From: Halorientalis salina
GTDB lineage: Archaea > Halobacteriota > Halobacteria > Halobacteriales > Haloarculaceae
Direction: 5' to 3'
NCBI RefSeq assembly: GCF_005049285.1
Contig: NZ_SOSC01000001.1
Coordinates: 784,897-848,896 of the forward strand
Length of the DNA: 64,000 nt
Part shown: positions 17,019 to 25,967 of the stretch, one piece after another
Layout: the number at the start of each line of letters is the position of its first letter
Position numbering within the stretch: position 1 is the stretch's first letter
The notes under the pieces: generated by a model
What the model saw: only the letters and a program-made list of their open reading frames with translations
Told to the model about the DNA's origin: nothing
Databases searched by the model: none
Position numbers and translations under genes: made by a program

Positions 17019-18608
17019 TCAGATCGGGTTGATAGAGTGCTTTTTTGGCGGCCAGTCGTCGGCGTGGTCCTCGGCCCGTTCCAGCGCACGGACGATCCGC
17101 CCGCGCGTCTCGTCGGGTTCGATCACCTCGTCGACGCCGACGTGTTCGGTGGCGCGGATGGCGTTGGTTCGGTCGGTGAACTCCGCGATCATCGCTTCGC
17201 GTGCGGCTTCGGGGTCGTCCGCCTCCTGGATCTTCCGGCGGTAGGCGATGTCGACGGCCCCCTCGATACCCATCGCGGCGAGTTCGGCCGTCGGCCAGAC
17301 GACGGTGAGGTCGTTGTCCGTCGAGCGGCCGCCGCCCATGGCGACGTAGCCGAAGCCGTAGCCCCGCCGGAGGACGACGTTGCACTTCGGGACGGTCGCG
17401 CGGTTCAACTCGAAGGGGAGTTTCGCGCAGTGACGGGCGATGCCGTCCTGTTCGGAGTCCGGCCCGGGGAGGATACCCGGGACGTCGACGAGCGTGACGA
17501 TCGGCAGGCCGAACGCGTCGCACATCGAGACGAAGTGCGAGGCCTTGTCCGAGGCGGCGGTGTCGATCGTCCCGGCTTTGCTCCGTGGGTTGTTGGCGAC
17601 GACGCCGACCGGCCGCCCCGCCATCCGGGCGAATCCAGTGACGATGTTGCGGCCGTAGGTCGGCTTCAACTCGAAAAAGGAATCCCGATCGACGATCCCG
17701 GTAACGATCTCGTAGATGTCGTAGCCCTTGGTCCTGTCGGCCGGCATCACCTCGGTGAGTCCGTCGACCGCGGCGTCGCTCGGCGGGTCCCAGTCCTCGA
17801 CGGTCGGCGGCGAGGCCTCGGCGTTGCGGGGGAGATACGAGAGGAAGGACTCGATGGCGTCCAGGCAGTCCTCGTCGCTCTCGCAGGCCAGATCGGCCAT
17901 CCCGGTTTCGGTGGTCTGGACCCCCGCACCGCCCAGTTCCTGTTTGGTCATGTCGACGCCGAGTGCGGCCTCGACGAGTGAGGGACCGGCCACGCCCATG
18001 GTCGACGTGCCCTCGACCATCGGGACGAAATCCGAGAGCGCGGCGAAGTTGGTCGCGGCCGCAAATCCCGGCCCCATCATCGCCGATACCTGGGGAACCC
18101 AGCCGGACATCGTTTCCTGCTTGTTGGCGAAGCCGGCGTCGCCACGCGCGAACGGTCGTGCGTCGAGACCCTCCTGAATCCGGTGGCCGCCGCCGTCGTG
18201 GAGCATCACCAGCGGGTAGCCCCGCTCTAAGGCCAGGTCGGAGACGCGGTCCATCTTCCGGCCGCCGGTGTGGCCGATCGATCCGCCCTTGACGGTGAAG
18301 TCCGTCGCGATGAGTGCCACGGGTCGCCCGTCCACGTCGCCGATACCGGTGACGACGCCGTCCGCCGGGGCGTCCTCGCGTTCCCAGTCGACGGTTTCGG
18401 GCGTCGTCGGTGCTGGCGAGGCCAACTGGCCGAGTTCGTCGAACGTGCCCTCGTCACAGAGGTAGTCGATACGCTCGCGGGCCGTCAGCTTCCCCGCCTC
18501 GTGCTGGCTGGCGACCGCTGCCTCCCGCCCCGCGTCGGCGACCGCCGCCTTAGCCGCCCGGACCTGCTCGATGAGGTCCTCGATGTCCCGGTCGTCACGC
18601 GCCGTCAT
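17019..18608 (-). CDS. Acyl-CoA carboxylase carboxyltransferase (beta) subunit
   Basis: A 529-residue carboxyltransferase of the propionyl/acetyl-CoA carboxylase beta family (PccB/AccD-type). It moves CO2 from carboxybiotin to an acyl-CoA. Two crotonase-fold halves are visible, with oxyanion-hole glycine motifs (GGGHRIQEG near residue 130; GYGFGYVAMGGG in the C-terminal half) and the DVPGILPG block. The ATG at 18608 was chosen over an in-frame TTG at 18647. The biotin carboxylase and carrier are not in the window. Substrate choice (acetyl- or propionyl-CoA) cannot be read here. Confidence 0.88.
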   Translation of the reverse strand: MTARDDRDIEDLIEQVRAAKAAVADAGREAAVASQHEAGKLTARERIDYLCDEGTFDELGQLASPAPTTPETVDWEREDAPADGVVTGIGDVDGRPVALIATDFTVKGGSIGHTGGRKMDRVSDLALERGYPLVMLHDGGGHRIQEGLDARPFARGDAGFANKQETMSGWVPQVSAMMGPGFAAATNFAALSDFVPMVEGTSTMGVAGPSLVEAALGVDMTKQELGGAGVQTTETGMADLACESDEDCLDAIESFLSYLPRNAEASPPTVEDWDPPSDAAVDGLTEVMPADRTKGYDIYEIVTGIVDRDSFFELKPTYGRNIVTGFARMAGRPVGVVANNPRSKAGTIDTAASDKASHFVSMCDAFGLPIVTLVDVPGILPGPDSEQDGIARHCAKLPFELNRATVPKCNVVLRRGYGFGYVAMGGGRSTDNDLTVVWPTAELAAMGIEGAVDIAYRRKIQEADDPEAAREAMIAEFTDRTNAIRATEHVGVDEVIEPDETRGRIVRALERAEDHADDWPPKKHSINPI

Positions 18609-18674
18609 CGACCGATCGCCCCCTCTCGGCCGCGTCAGTACTGTCAACCATACCCAATCCCAGAATTACACGAG

Positions 18675-18684
18675 TCATAAAATC
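18675..18684 (-). promoter_or_regulatory. TATA box of the acyl-CoA carboxylase gene
   Basis: Minus-strand GATTTTATGA. The predicted start of transcription is about 18651, 43 nt before the chosen ATG at 18608. An ATG lies exactly at 18651 in another frame and opens an 18-codon ORF that overlaps the carboxylase start. Confidence 0.45.
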
Positions 18685-18929
18685 ACCGAATCGCATAACG
18701 CTGTTAACCTGTGGTGGCAGATACCGAAACAATGATAATGTTTTGTGCAAGACACACCGCTGGGGCGACCGCATACCCCATCGAGCACTCCCCTCTCTCA
18801 TTTCCCGTCTTTCTCCCCCACACCACGTTTCCGAGAAACCGGAGAGCTACGGCACTGCTATCGTGCAATGGAGATGGGGTCCCCGGCCGATTCGCAACGC
18901 ATTTGCGGCCGGCCACCGCCCCTCCGGGT

Positions 18930-20543
18930 ATGAAGGTAGCGGGACTGGCCAGCAACCGCGGTCGCAATCTCATGAACGTCCACGACCTGGCACCCGGCGG
19001 GGCCGAACTCGCCGTCGTCCTCACGAACTCCGAGGACGCACCGGTCGTCGAAAAAGCCGAGAAACGGGGAATTCCCGCCGAAACCGTCGTCCAGGGCGAC
19101 GACGAAAGTCGTCGCGAACACGAAGAACGGGTCGTCGAGGCCCTGTCCGACTACGACTTCGACCTCGTCTGTCTCGACGGGTACATGCGCGTGGTCTCGG
19201 AGACGTTCCTCGATCCGATGCCAACGACGCTGAACGTTCACCCCTCGCTGCTGCCCGCCTTCCCCGGGATGGACGCCTGGGGCGACGCCCTGGAGTACGG
19301 CGTCGACGTGGTCGGCTGTACCGTCCACGCCGTCACGAACGCCGTCGCCGAGGACGGCTCGCTCATCGAGGCGGAGGTCGACGGCGGCCCCGTCGTCACC
19401 CAGGAGCCGATCCCGGTCTACGAAGGGGACACGAAAGAAGACCTGCAAGATCGCGTGCTCCATCAGGGCGAAATGAAAGCGTACCCGCGAGCAGTCCGCT
19501 GGTTCGCGGAAGGTCGCGTCGACATCGACTGGGAGGCAAACCAGGTCCACGTCGAGGGCGACGATGGCGGCGACCTGCCCCAGCGACGCGTGACGAGCGA
19601 GGACCGCCATGCAGACCTCAGATACGGGGAAAACCCCCATCAGGACGCCGCACTCTACGCCGACGTGACCTGCGAAGAGGCCAGCGTTGTGCAGGCCCCC
19701 GAGGTCAACGACGCCGAGAAGGGAATGGGGTACAACAACTACAACGACGCCGACGCCGCCCTCAACCTGATCAAGGAGTTCGACGAGCCGGCCGCGGCAG
19801 TCATCAAGCACACCAACCCTGCAGGCTGTGCGGTGGCCGACACGGTCGCCGAGGCCTACGCCGACGCGCTCTCGACTGACGCAAAGAGCGCGTTCGGCGG
19901 TATCGTCGCCCTCAATCGCGAGTGCGACGCGGCGACGGCCGAGCAGATCATCGAGTCCTACAAGGAAGTCGTGGTCGCACCGGGCTACACCGACGACGCC
20001 CTCGACGTGCTCGGCGAGAAGGAAAAGCTCCGGGTGCTCGACATCGAGGGGTCCTTCGAGCCGACTGAACCGGTGACCGAGAAGGACCTCGTCGGCGGGA
20101 CGCTCGTCCAGGAGCGCGACCAGCAGGCCCCGGCCCGCGAGGACCTGGAGGTCGTCACCGAGCGCGAACCGACCGACGAGCAACTGGAGGCGATGCAGTT
20201 CGCCTGGCAGACGATCAAACACGTCAAGTCCAACGCCATCGTGTTCGCGAAAGGAACCGAGACCGTGGGCGTCGGTGCCGGGCAGGTCTCACGGGTCGAC
20301 GCCGTCGAGATCGCGAAGATGAAAGCCGAGAAGGACGCCGAGGGCAAGTCCGCAGAGGGCGCGGTCATGGCCTCGGACGCCTTCTTCCCGTTCCCGGACG
20401 GCATCGAGGCCGCCGCGGAAGCCGGCATCGAGGCCGTCGTCCAGCCCGGCGGGTCGGTCAACGACGAGGACGTCATCGAGGCCGCGGACGAACACGACAT
20501 GGCGATGGTCTTTACGGGCAGTCGCGCGTTCCGACACGACTGA
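18930..20543 (+). CDS. purNH: Fused GAR transformylase (PurN) - AICAR transformylase
   Basis: A 537-residue bifunctional purine enzyme. Residues 1-200 are a PurN-type 10-formyl-THF-dependent GAR transformylase with all three catalytic residues, N102, H104 (LNVHPSLLP) and D151 (EVDGGPV). Residues about 228-537 are an AICAR transformylase domain with RYGENPHQ and the catalytic K293-H294 (VIKHTNPAG). The MGS-like IMP cyclohydrolase domain that normally precedes the transformylase in PurH is absent, so cyclisation must be done by another enzyme, such as archaeal PurO. The ATG at 18930 starts the Rossmann strand; the open frame upstream to 18711 looks non-coding. Confidence 0.88.
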   Translation: MKVAGLASNRGRNLMNVHDLAPGGAELAVVLTNSEDAPVVEKAEKRGIPAETVVQGDDESRREHEERVVEALSDYDFDLVCLDGYMRVVSETFLDPMPTTLNVHPSLLPAFPGMDAWGDALEYGVDVVGCTVHAVTNAVAEDGSLIEAEVDGGPVVTQEPIPVYEGDTKEDLQDRVLHQGEMKAYPRAVRWFAEGRVDIDWEANQVHVEGDDGGDLPQRRVTSEDRHADLRYGENPHQDAALYADVTCEEASVVQAPEVNDAEKGMGYNNYNDADAALNLIKEFDEPAAAVIKHTNPAGCAVADTVAEAYADALSTDAKSAFGGIVALNRECDAATAEQIIESYKEVVVAPGYTDDALDVLGEKEKLRVLDIEGSFEPTEPVTEKDLVGGTLVQERDQQAPAREDLEVVTEREPTDEQLEAMQFAWQTIKHVKSNAIVFAKGTETVGVGAGQVSRVDAVEIAKMKAEKDAEGKSAEGAVMASDAFFPFPDGIEAAAEAGIEAVVQPGGSVNDEDVIEAADEHDMAMVFTGSRAFRHD

Positions 20544-20616
20544 CCGCTGATCGCCACACGGCACCCAGTTTCGGCCATTGATTTTATCCGAAGAGGCTCG
20601 GTACAAACGGGGTGCT

Positions 20617-20841
20617 ATGGAGGAAGCACTCGAAGTCTTCGAGGTCGCCGAGGAGTTCGGACTCGATGGCATCGTCTCGTGGGTGCTTCGCGCCGTCGGC
20701 CTCCTGCTGGTCCTCACCGGACTCGGTCTGTGGCTACTGACCGATTCCGGCCTGCTGCTACTCCCGGCCGGCCTGATGGTCGTGGGTGTGGTCATGCTGG
20801 TCGCAACGGAGTTGCTGTTCGCGATCGCCGAACTCGTGTGA
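20617..20841 (+). CDS. Small two-span membrane protein
   Basis: A 74-residue protein: an acidic N-terminus (MEEALEVFEVAEEFG) followed by two Leu/Val-rich membrane segments (about 26-44 and 47-67). A TATA-like TTTATC at 20583-20588 lies about 30 nt before the ATG at 20617, supporting that start over 20578. It has no recognisable family and no coupled neighbour. Confidence 0.55.
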   Translation: MEEALEVFEVAEEFGLDGIVSWVLRAVGLLLVLTGLGLWLLTDSGLLLLPAGLMVVGVVMLVATELLFAIAELV

Positions 20842-20907
20842 GGGCGTCACACAGCCATCGTTTCTTGCGTGCCAACTGATTTGAACCAGCCGACTGTACG
20901 GTCAGAT

Positions 20908-21645
20908 ATGGTACTCTCGAAGCTCACCGGTCGCCTGCCCGACTCGCTCCGCGACCGCCTGCCGGGTCGTCCCGACGGGCTACCGAATCCGCCGTCAGTG
21001 GGAACACCGGACGTACCGGTCGACGTGCCCGACGTGCGACCCGACGCCGACGCGTTACCGGGCGTCGACGACGCTGACGGCGACAAACTGACGCTCGGGT
21101 TGACAGTCGTGACGCTGGCGGGACTCGGCCTGGCGACGGCCGGCGTCGTCGGTCGACTCGTCCTCGATAAACTGCGGAGCCGAGGGGCGGAGGCAGACCG
21201 AGCGGAGACGCCGGACGAGCCAGGGGTGACCGACGTGACGGACGAGCGCGTAGAAACAGCCACCGAGGGTGACGTGGCAGCGACGACGGACACGGAAGAT
21301 CTTGACGCGGCGGACGTGGCAACTGCCGACGAAACGGACGACGTGGACGTCGAAACGGTGATCGCCGAACCCGAGGACTCGCCACCGGAACCCGACGGAA
21401 CGGTCGAGACGCCGCTGGCTGACGAGGAGCCGAAAGGAGAACCCGACGACGAGTCCGCGACCCCGGAGGAATCAGTGACTGGGGATACGCCCTCGACGCG
21501 AACGACGCCGCTGGGTGCGCGGGCCTCGGAGACGAGCGACGAACCGTCGGAACCGCCCCGAATCGCGCCGCTCGTCGGCATGGTCGCGCTGGTCGGGATG
21601 AAGTTCGTCGTCGAGAGACTCGGCGGCGACGCGGTCGAGGCGTAG
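20908..21645 (+). CDS. Acidic low-complexity membrane-anchored protein
   Basis: A 245-residue protein with a Pro-rich N-terminal part, one membrane segment at about 65-85, a long Asp/Glu/Thr-rich low-complexity stretch (about 95-215), and a second hydrophobic segment near the C-terminus (about 218-236). The acidic linker suggests an extended, unstructured region. I recognise no domain. The start at 20908 (MVLSKLTG) fits the TATA-like ATTTGAAC about 27 nt upstream. Confidence 0.55.
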   Translation: MVLSKLTGRLPDSLRDRLPGRPDGLPNPPSVGTPDVPVDVPDVRPDADALPGVDDADGDKLTLGLTVVTLAGLGLATAGVVGRLVLDKLRSRGAEADRAETPDEPGVTDVTDERVETATEGDVAATTDTEDLDAADVATADETDDVDVETVIAEPEDSPPEPDGTVETPLADEEPKGEPDDESATPEESVTGDTPSTRTTPLGARASETSDEPSEPPRIAPLVGMVALVGMKFVVERLGGDAVEA

Positions 21646-21680
21646 TCGACCGGTGCGTTCCGCCGACCGTATGGAGAGTA

Positions 21681-22208
21681 TTAGCATTCCATGACGAGAA
21701 ACTCCATAGAGTACGTGACGCCCCTGTATTCGACGTAGGTCCGTTCTGCGTACCCGATTTTCGCCTCGATCTCGTCGGACGTCGAGAGCATGGCTTCGTT
21801 GCTCACCCTCGCAAGCTCGCTTCCGTCCTGACGGTTCTCATTCCGGGACTCCGCATGAGCATCGGCGGCCTGCCTGAGCGCCGCGGCCAGATGTTCGTTT
21901 TCGAGGAGTCCGTCGTTCGCCGCATCGAGCACGGTTTCAGTTGCCGGATCCGTCTCGGGAAGCGATACCCACAAAACGCCACGCGCTGGGCAGTCAGTTC
22001 CGTACGGAAAACCGTCCGAGCGCTGTGAGTCATCGCGAGCCGAGGAGCGAGTGCCCGGTGCCCCCGTCGTTGTAGGCGACCGAGAATCCGAGCTACCGGT
22101 TGCTGGCTCCACTGTTGTTGGAGTTCGCTCGTCTGTGAGACAGCCAGACGCCCCGATCAGCGTGACACAGATCGTCGAACAGAGGGTGCGCCGGTTCACG
22201 GTATCCAC
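21681..22208 (-). CDS. Putative lipoprotein, unknown function
   Basis: A 175-residue protein with a short signal peptide containing an Arg pair (NRRTL) and a lipobox-like LIGASGC that would put the lipidated cysteine at residue 23, as in Tat-exported haloarchaeal lipoproteins. A Thr/Ser/Pro-rich linker (about 26-60) leads to a soluble domain with no motif I recognise. The start codon is GTG (22208); a second GTG at 22199 is possible. It would sit outside the membrane. Confidence 0.55.
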   Translation of the reverse strand: MDTVNRRTLCSTICVTLIGASGCLTDERTPTTVEPATGSSDSRSPTTTGAPGTRSSARDDSQRSDGFPYGTDCPARGVLWVSLPETDPATETVLDAANDGLLENEHLAAALRQAADAHAESRNENRQDGSELARVSNEAMLSTSDEIEAKIGYAERTYVEYRGVTYSMEFLVMEC

Positions 22209-22390
22209 TCTCGACGTGTGACGAAAGTGCTTTGTGGAGACGAATGTTTGCTCGCGCTATATTTCGGCCGCTGTTTCGAAACCGACCGAGAACTCGAACA
22301 GCGATCGGTTGCGTGTGGCAACCGACCGAGAGTGAGAGTGGTGTTGGGGATCCGCTGTGGTGTTGGGGGGTTCTGCTCCGGAACCGGCGG

Positions 22391-23596
22391 TCAGTTGTAG
22401 GCCGAGTGGCCGGTGAGTTCCTTCCCGACGATGAGCTTCTGGATCTCGGTGGTGCCGTCCGGGATGGACATCACGCGAGCGTCCCGGAAGTACCGCTCCA
22501 GTCGGTTCTCGGTCTTGAGCCCCTCGCCGCCGTGGATCTGGAGCGCGTCGGAGGTCGCCTCGACGGCCTTCTCGGCGGTGTAGCCCTTCGCCATCGAGGA
22601 CATGAGGCGGGCGTCCGAGGAACCGCGTTCGAGCGCTTCGAGGGCGCGCCGGGAGAGCTGGCGCGAGGTTTCGAGGTTCACCCGGATGTCGTAGAGCAGT
22701 TCCTGGACGAGCTGGTGTTCGGCGATCGGTTTGCCGAAGGTCTCCCGTTCGGTGACGTACTCGATGGCCTCGTCGAAGGCGGCCTGCATGATGCCGACCG
22801 ACATGTACGACATGCCGGTCCGCATAAAGGAGAACGTCGCGTTCAGGGCCTTCTGCTCGAAGAACAGCTCCGCGACCGATTCGGGGAACGGCACCACGTC
22901 GGTGATGTGATTACCCTCCCGCAGGGCGTTCCCGATGATCGTCGAGAGCTTGTTCTCCTCGGGGACGCGTACACCGTCCAGATACATTCGGCCGTTGTTG
23001 ACCGCCTTCCAGCCGAGTTTGTTCAGGGTCTCGGCCTCGTAGTCGGAGTACTCGCGGTCGACCAGGAACATGTCCTGTGCGCCGCTGTCCTCGTCCTCGG
23101 CGACCACAAGCGACACGTCCGCGATGGGCGCGTTGCCGACCCACGTTTTCTCGCCTTCGAGGACGTACTCGTCGCCGTCCTTGCGTGCGGTCGTGCGGGG
23201 CCGAGCGGTGTCGGAGCCGCCCTCCGGTTCGGTGACGGCCAGCGAGCCGATGCACTCGCCGGTTTCGAGTTTCGAGAGCTGGTTCTCCCGGGTGACGTCG
23301 GCGGCGTGTTCGACGAACACGGCCGGGAAGCTCATCAGCAGGCCGACGTTGAGGCTCGGCCAGACGTAACTGACCTCCTCGGAGACGATGGCGAAGCGGC
23401 GCAGGTCCCCGAAGAAGTCCTGGGCCGTCTCGGGGTCGAATCCGACGCCCAGTTCCTGGAGGTCCTTGATGTACCGCACCATCTCCTCGCGCGTGAACGG
23501 CTCCCGGTCGGCCTCGTCGACCACCGGTTCGACCTCGGCTTCCAGATAGCCCCGGAGGTCGTCCCTGAACGACCGCTGAGAGTCAGTCAGCTGCAT
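22391..23596 (-). CDS. Acyl-CoA dehydrogenase family protein
   Basis: A 401-residue FAD enzyme of the acyl-CoA dehydrogenase fold: N-terminal helical domain, middle beta domain (SLAVTEPEGGSDTARPRT, about 120-140) and C-terminal helices with the family block IPDGTTEIQKLIVGKEL holding the usual catalytic-Glu region. It would desaturate an acyl-CoA at C2-C3. The start overlaps the end of the SCP2 gene upstream by 14 nt, so the two are translationally coupled. This ties the enzyme to a lipid-carrier protein and to the promoter with the shared motif at 24249-24269. Confidence 0.88.
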   Translation of the reverse strand: MQLTDSQRSFRDDLRGYLEAEVEPVVDEADREPFTREEMVRYIKDLQELGVGFDPETAQDFFGDLRRFAIVSEEVSYVWPSLNVGLLMSFPAVFVEHAADVTRENQLSKLETGECIGSLAVTEPEGGSDTARPRTTARKDGDEYVLEGEKTWVGNAPIADVSLVVAEDEDSGAQDMFLVDREYSDYEAETLNKLGWKAVNNGRMYLDGVRVPEENKLSTIIGNALREGNHITDVVPFPESVAELFFEQKALNATFSFMRTGMSYMSVGIMQAAFDEAIEYVTERETFGKPIAEHQLVQELLYDIRVNLETSRQLSRRALEALERGSSDARLMSSMAKGYTAEKAVEATSDALQIHGGEGLKTENRLERYFRDARVMSIPDGTTEIQKLIVGKELTGHSAYN

Positions 23597-24161
23597 GGCT
23601 GTTCGGGACCGACTCGGTGATCTCCCCCATCACGGACGCCAGTTGCGTGCCCTTCTGGACGGAGCCGTCCAGTTCGTACTCCTGGGTCATGAAGCCCTGG
23701 ATCGGGTCGGTCCCGCCAGTGATGAGCGCCGTCAAAGTGTCGGCCGGCCCGGAAAGCGTCAGGTCAGCCTCCTCGGCCAGTCCCGCGCCGCCCGTGACGG
23801 TCTCCTCGGCGGCATCGACCTGGAGGTGGCCCTCCATCGGGCAGTCGTCGGCCTCGAAGTTGGCCGTGATGTCGGTCGTGATCTGCTCTCTGATGGCCGG
23901 AGTGTCCTCGACCAGGAGGTTCACGCCGGTCCACAGGAGGTCCTGGAACCGGTCGGCAGCCTCAGGTTCGTCCGCGTAGAAGCCCTCGATGTCGATGGCT
24001 TCCATGCGCCCGACGACCCGCGAGAACACCTCGGGGTTGTCGGCGATGAGTTGACGCTCCCGGCCGTCGATGTCTTCGAGCAGCCCGGGGAGGTCCGTTT
24101 TCAACTGCGCTTCGTCTTTTTCGAGCGATGCTTCGATCCGATCGACGAGTTCCTCGGTCAT
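23583..24161 (-). CDS. SCP2 sterol-carrier-like protein (short)
   Basis: A 192-residue protein whose C-terminal ~100 residues (INTANFEADDCPMEG... to ...GDPIQGFMTQEYELDGSVQKG region) are an SCP2 lipid-binding domain with its hydrophobic tunnel strand pattern. The N-terminal ~80 residues are helical and acidic. It probably carries a lipid or acyl-CoA for the overlapping acyl-CoA dehydrogenase. I chose the ATG at 24161 over one at 24179. The leader from the promoter motif would be about 77 nt. Confidence 0.75.
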   Translation of the reverse strand: MTEELVDRIEASLEKDEAQLKTDLPGLLEDIDGRERQLIADNPEVFSRVVGRMEAIDIEGFYADEPEAADRFQDLLWTGVNLLVEDTPAIREQITTDITANFEADDCPMEGHLQVDAAEETVTGGAGLAEEADLTLSGPADTLTALITGGTDPIQGFMTQEYELDGSVQKGTQLASVMGEITESVPNSHAAD

Positions 24162-24248
24162 AGTCGTCCCATTCCCCACCGGGCCACCCCACTGGTGGCC
24201 GATGGCTACCCGTTCCTTGGGTCGGAACCCCCCTGAGCGTGCCCCGTC

Positions 24249-24269
24249 GGATGTGAGGTGGTTTTATAT
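24249..24269 (-). promoter_or_regulatory. Shared regulon motif plus TATA box, SCP2/acyl-CoA dehydrogenase promoter
   Basis: On the minus strand this reads ATATAAAACCACCTCACATC followed by C. The AT-rich 5' part is a TATA box; the CCACCTCACATCC part recurs at 25476-25495 and 27316-27338, each in front of a minus-strand operon of the same cluster. It is a candidate operator. Confidence 0.55.
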
Positions 24270-24350
24270 GCCGGTTCGACGCTCACGTCGGAAATCGCTG
24301 ATTCCGGCGTTCGGGCCGGCATTCACCGGGGTTCGATGAGAACGACAGCG

Positions 24351-24518
24351 CTATCGCTCTGCGATGGCGTCGCCCCCACACGCGGTACACGCTTCGCGGT
24401 CGCTGTAGAACAACTCCCCACAGTCGGTACACTGGTGGGTGGCCTCGTCGGCTTTCGCCGTCTCCACGTCCTGTTTGAACCCCTCGACTTTCCGCCCGAG
24501 GCGGTTGAAAAAGCCCAT
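24351..24518 (-). CDS. Small zinc-ribbon protein
   Basis: A 55-residue protein with two CxxC pairs (C30/C33 and C44/C47) forming a zinc ribbon at the C-terminus, and a basic amphipathic N-terminus (GFFNRLGRKVEGFKQD). The TATA-like CTTTATC on the minus strand (24543-24550) is about 28 nt before the ATG at 24518, so it has its own leaderless promoter lacking the shared cluster motif. The function is unknown; it may be a binding partner or regulator. Confidence 0.6.
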   Translation of the reverse strand: MGFFNRLGRKVEGFKQDVETAKADEATHQCTDCGELFYSDREACTACGGDAIAER

Positions 24519-24620
24519 GGGAGTCCTTTCGGTTCGATTCCGGATAAAGATTGACGGCGAGCCAGTGCTGTCGACACGCCGTGACGGCGACGAACGCACC
24601 GACTCGAAACGGAGGCGGCC

Positions 24621-25358
24621 TCAGAAGAGGAAGCGCTTGCTCGTCTCGGAAGCCACGTCGGTCATCAGCAACGCGGCGTCGGAGTACTGGAGGATCTTCT
24701 GCATGTCACCGTCGAGTTCGAGTTCGCCGGACATGATGCCCTCGACGACGTCGAGTTCGCCGGTGACCAGGCGGACCCACTGCTCGTACTCGCCGGTGAG
24801 GACGAAGCCCTTGTCGCGCTCGTCGAGTTCCATCAGCGTGTCCGTCCCGGTACAGTCGCCGTCTTCGAGTCCGATCCAGGCGTAGACGTGGCCCTCGTCG
24901 GTGACGTTCTCTTCGAGTTCGTCGAGCAGGTCGTTGAGGATCTCCGGCATGACCCGTCGCAGCCCCTCCCAGACCTTGTCGGGCGCGTTCTCGATGCGGG
25001 TTTCGAGCAGTTCGTTGGCGGCGCGCTCGGCGAGCGGGCCCTCCCGCTCCTCGATGCCGTTCTGGACTTCCTCCGGGGCGTCCTCCAGGACGGTGTCGAG
25101 CACCCCGTCGGGGAGTTGGCGGATGCCCGTATCGAGCGCGGACCAGACTTCCTCGGGCAGGTCGCCGACCGTGTTCTCCTCGATCGGGAGGTTGTTGATC
25201 TCGAAGACGAAATCGCCGTTGAAGCCCTGGCCCCACCCGGACATCTTCTCGGAGAGTTCCTCGCTCGCGGTCAGATCCGCCTCGTAGACCTCGAGCCACG
25301 CGGTCGTCGGCCAGTACTCCTCGAGTTCGTACGTCTCTTCTTCCTGTTGTGCACTCAT
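24621..25358 (-). CDS. SCP2 sterol-carrier-like protein (long)
   Basis: A 245-residue acidic protein. The C-terminal ~110 residues (from about VYAWIGLEDGDC to SGELELDGDMQKILQ) match the SCP2 lipid-binding fold, ending like the short copy in a strand-helix that closes the tunnel. The N-terminal half is helical. It is separated from the ferredoxin by 261 nt that hold its own promoter motif. The ATG at 25358 was preferred to 25388 because homologues start near MSAQQEEE-like acidic N-termini. Its lipid ligand is unknown. Confidence 0.7.
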   Translation of the reverse strand: MSAQQEEETYELEEYWPTTAWLEVYEADLTASEELSEKMSGWGQGFNGDFVFEINNLPIEENTVGDLPEEVWSALDTGIRQLPDGVLDTVLEDAPEEVQNGIEEREGPLAERAANELLETRIENAPDKVWEGLRRVMPEILNDLLDELEENVTDEGHVYAWIGLEDGDCTGTDTLMELDERDKGFVLTGEYEQWVRLVTGELDVVEGIMSGELELDGDMQKILQYSDAALLMTDVASETSKRFLF

Positions 25359-25475
25359 GGTAGATCTCCCCCGTTGTGCGACACGCACGGTGTCGAGTCA
25401 CCCCCAGGCCACACGTTCGCGTATCAACGGGTGTACCAGCATTATTTACACCCTAGGGTTTAGAAATTATCCCTC

Positions 25476-25495
25476 CGATCTGAGGTGGTTTAAAC
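25476..25495 (-). promoter_or_regulatory. Shared regulon motif plus TATA box, long SCP2 promoter
   Basis: Minus-strand reading GTTTAAACCACCTCAGATCG: a TATA-like TTTAAA followed by CCACCTCA-ATC, matching the elements at 24249-24269 and 27316-27338. A second TATA-like sequence at 25442-25450 lies about 30 nt closer to the gene, so the motif could be either a downstream operator or an upstream activator site. Confidence 0.5.
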
Positions 25496-25619
25496 GTGTT
25501 TCACGTCACGGATCGGGCTTTCGGAGCTGGGGCTTCGAAACTGCAGTGTTCGGCACCTGGGACGGCGATCGGCTCGCGCCGACGAGAAGCACGTCGTGAG
25601 CTCGGGTGTCGACGACGGT

Positions 25620-25967
25620 CTAGAAAACGTCCAGATCGCCGCCGAACATGTCGTCCTGGGCCTCGGTCTCGATGCGGCAGTCGGATGTCGGGTAGGAGAT
25701 ACAGAGCAGCGCGTAGCCGTCCGCTTCCTGCATGGGATCCAGTGCAGTCCCCTCGCTCTGGTCGATCTCTCCCTCCAGCAGCTTCCCGACACAGGACGTA
25801 CACTGTCCCTGCCGGCAGGAGTAGGGCAGGTCCAGTCCCGCGTCCTCGGCCGCGTCGAGCACGTACTCGTCCTCGGGAACCGACAGCGAGACGGTCTCGC
25901 CGTCGTGGACGAGTTCCACCTCGTAGTCGGTGTCAGTCGGCTCGTCTTCGAGTTCGGCCCCGCTCAT
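25620..25967 (-). CDS. 2Fe-2S ferredoxin
   Basis: A 115-residue plant-type ferredoxin. The cluster ligands are C51, C56, C59 and C89 (C-x4-C-x2-C-x29-C), with the usual SCRQGQCTSC loop. A short acidic N-terminal extension precedes the fold. It overlaps the small protein upstream by four bases and belongs to the R2lox operon, so it is the likely electron donor for the diiron oxidase or the dehydrogenase. It lacks the long halophilic insertion of the J-domain ferredoxin at 36589. Confidence 0.9.
   Translation of the reverse strand: MSGAELEDEPTDTDYEVELVHDGETVSLSVPEDEYVLDAAEDAGLDLPYSCRQGQCTSCVGKLLEGEIDQSEGTALDPMQEADGYALLCISYPTSDCRIETEAQDDMFGGDLDVF

Noticed and set aside
18711..18929. N-terminal extension of the PurN-AICAR transformylase frame
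   Set aside because: The extension has poor codon bias and no domain; the Rossmann strand starts at the ATG at 18930.
24531..24541. A tRNA T-loop-like GGTTCGATTCC
   Set aside because: Only a 3-bp stem surrounds it, and no acceptor or anticodon arms are found nearby; it lies in the leaderless promoter region of the zinc-ribbon gene.
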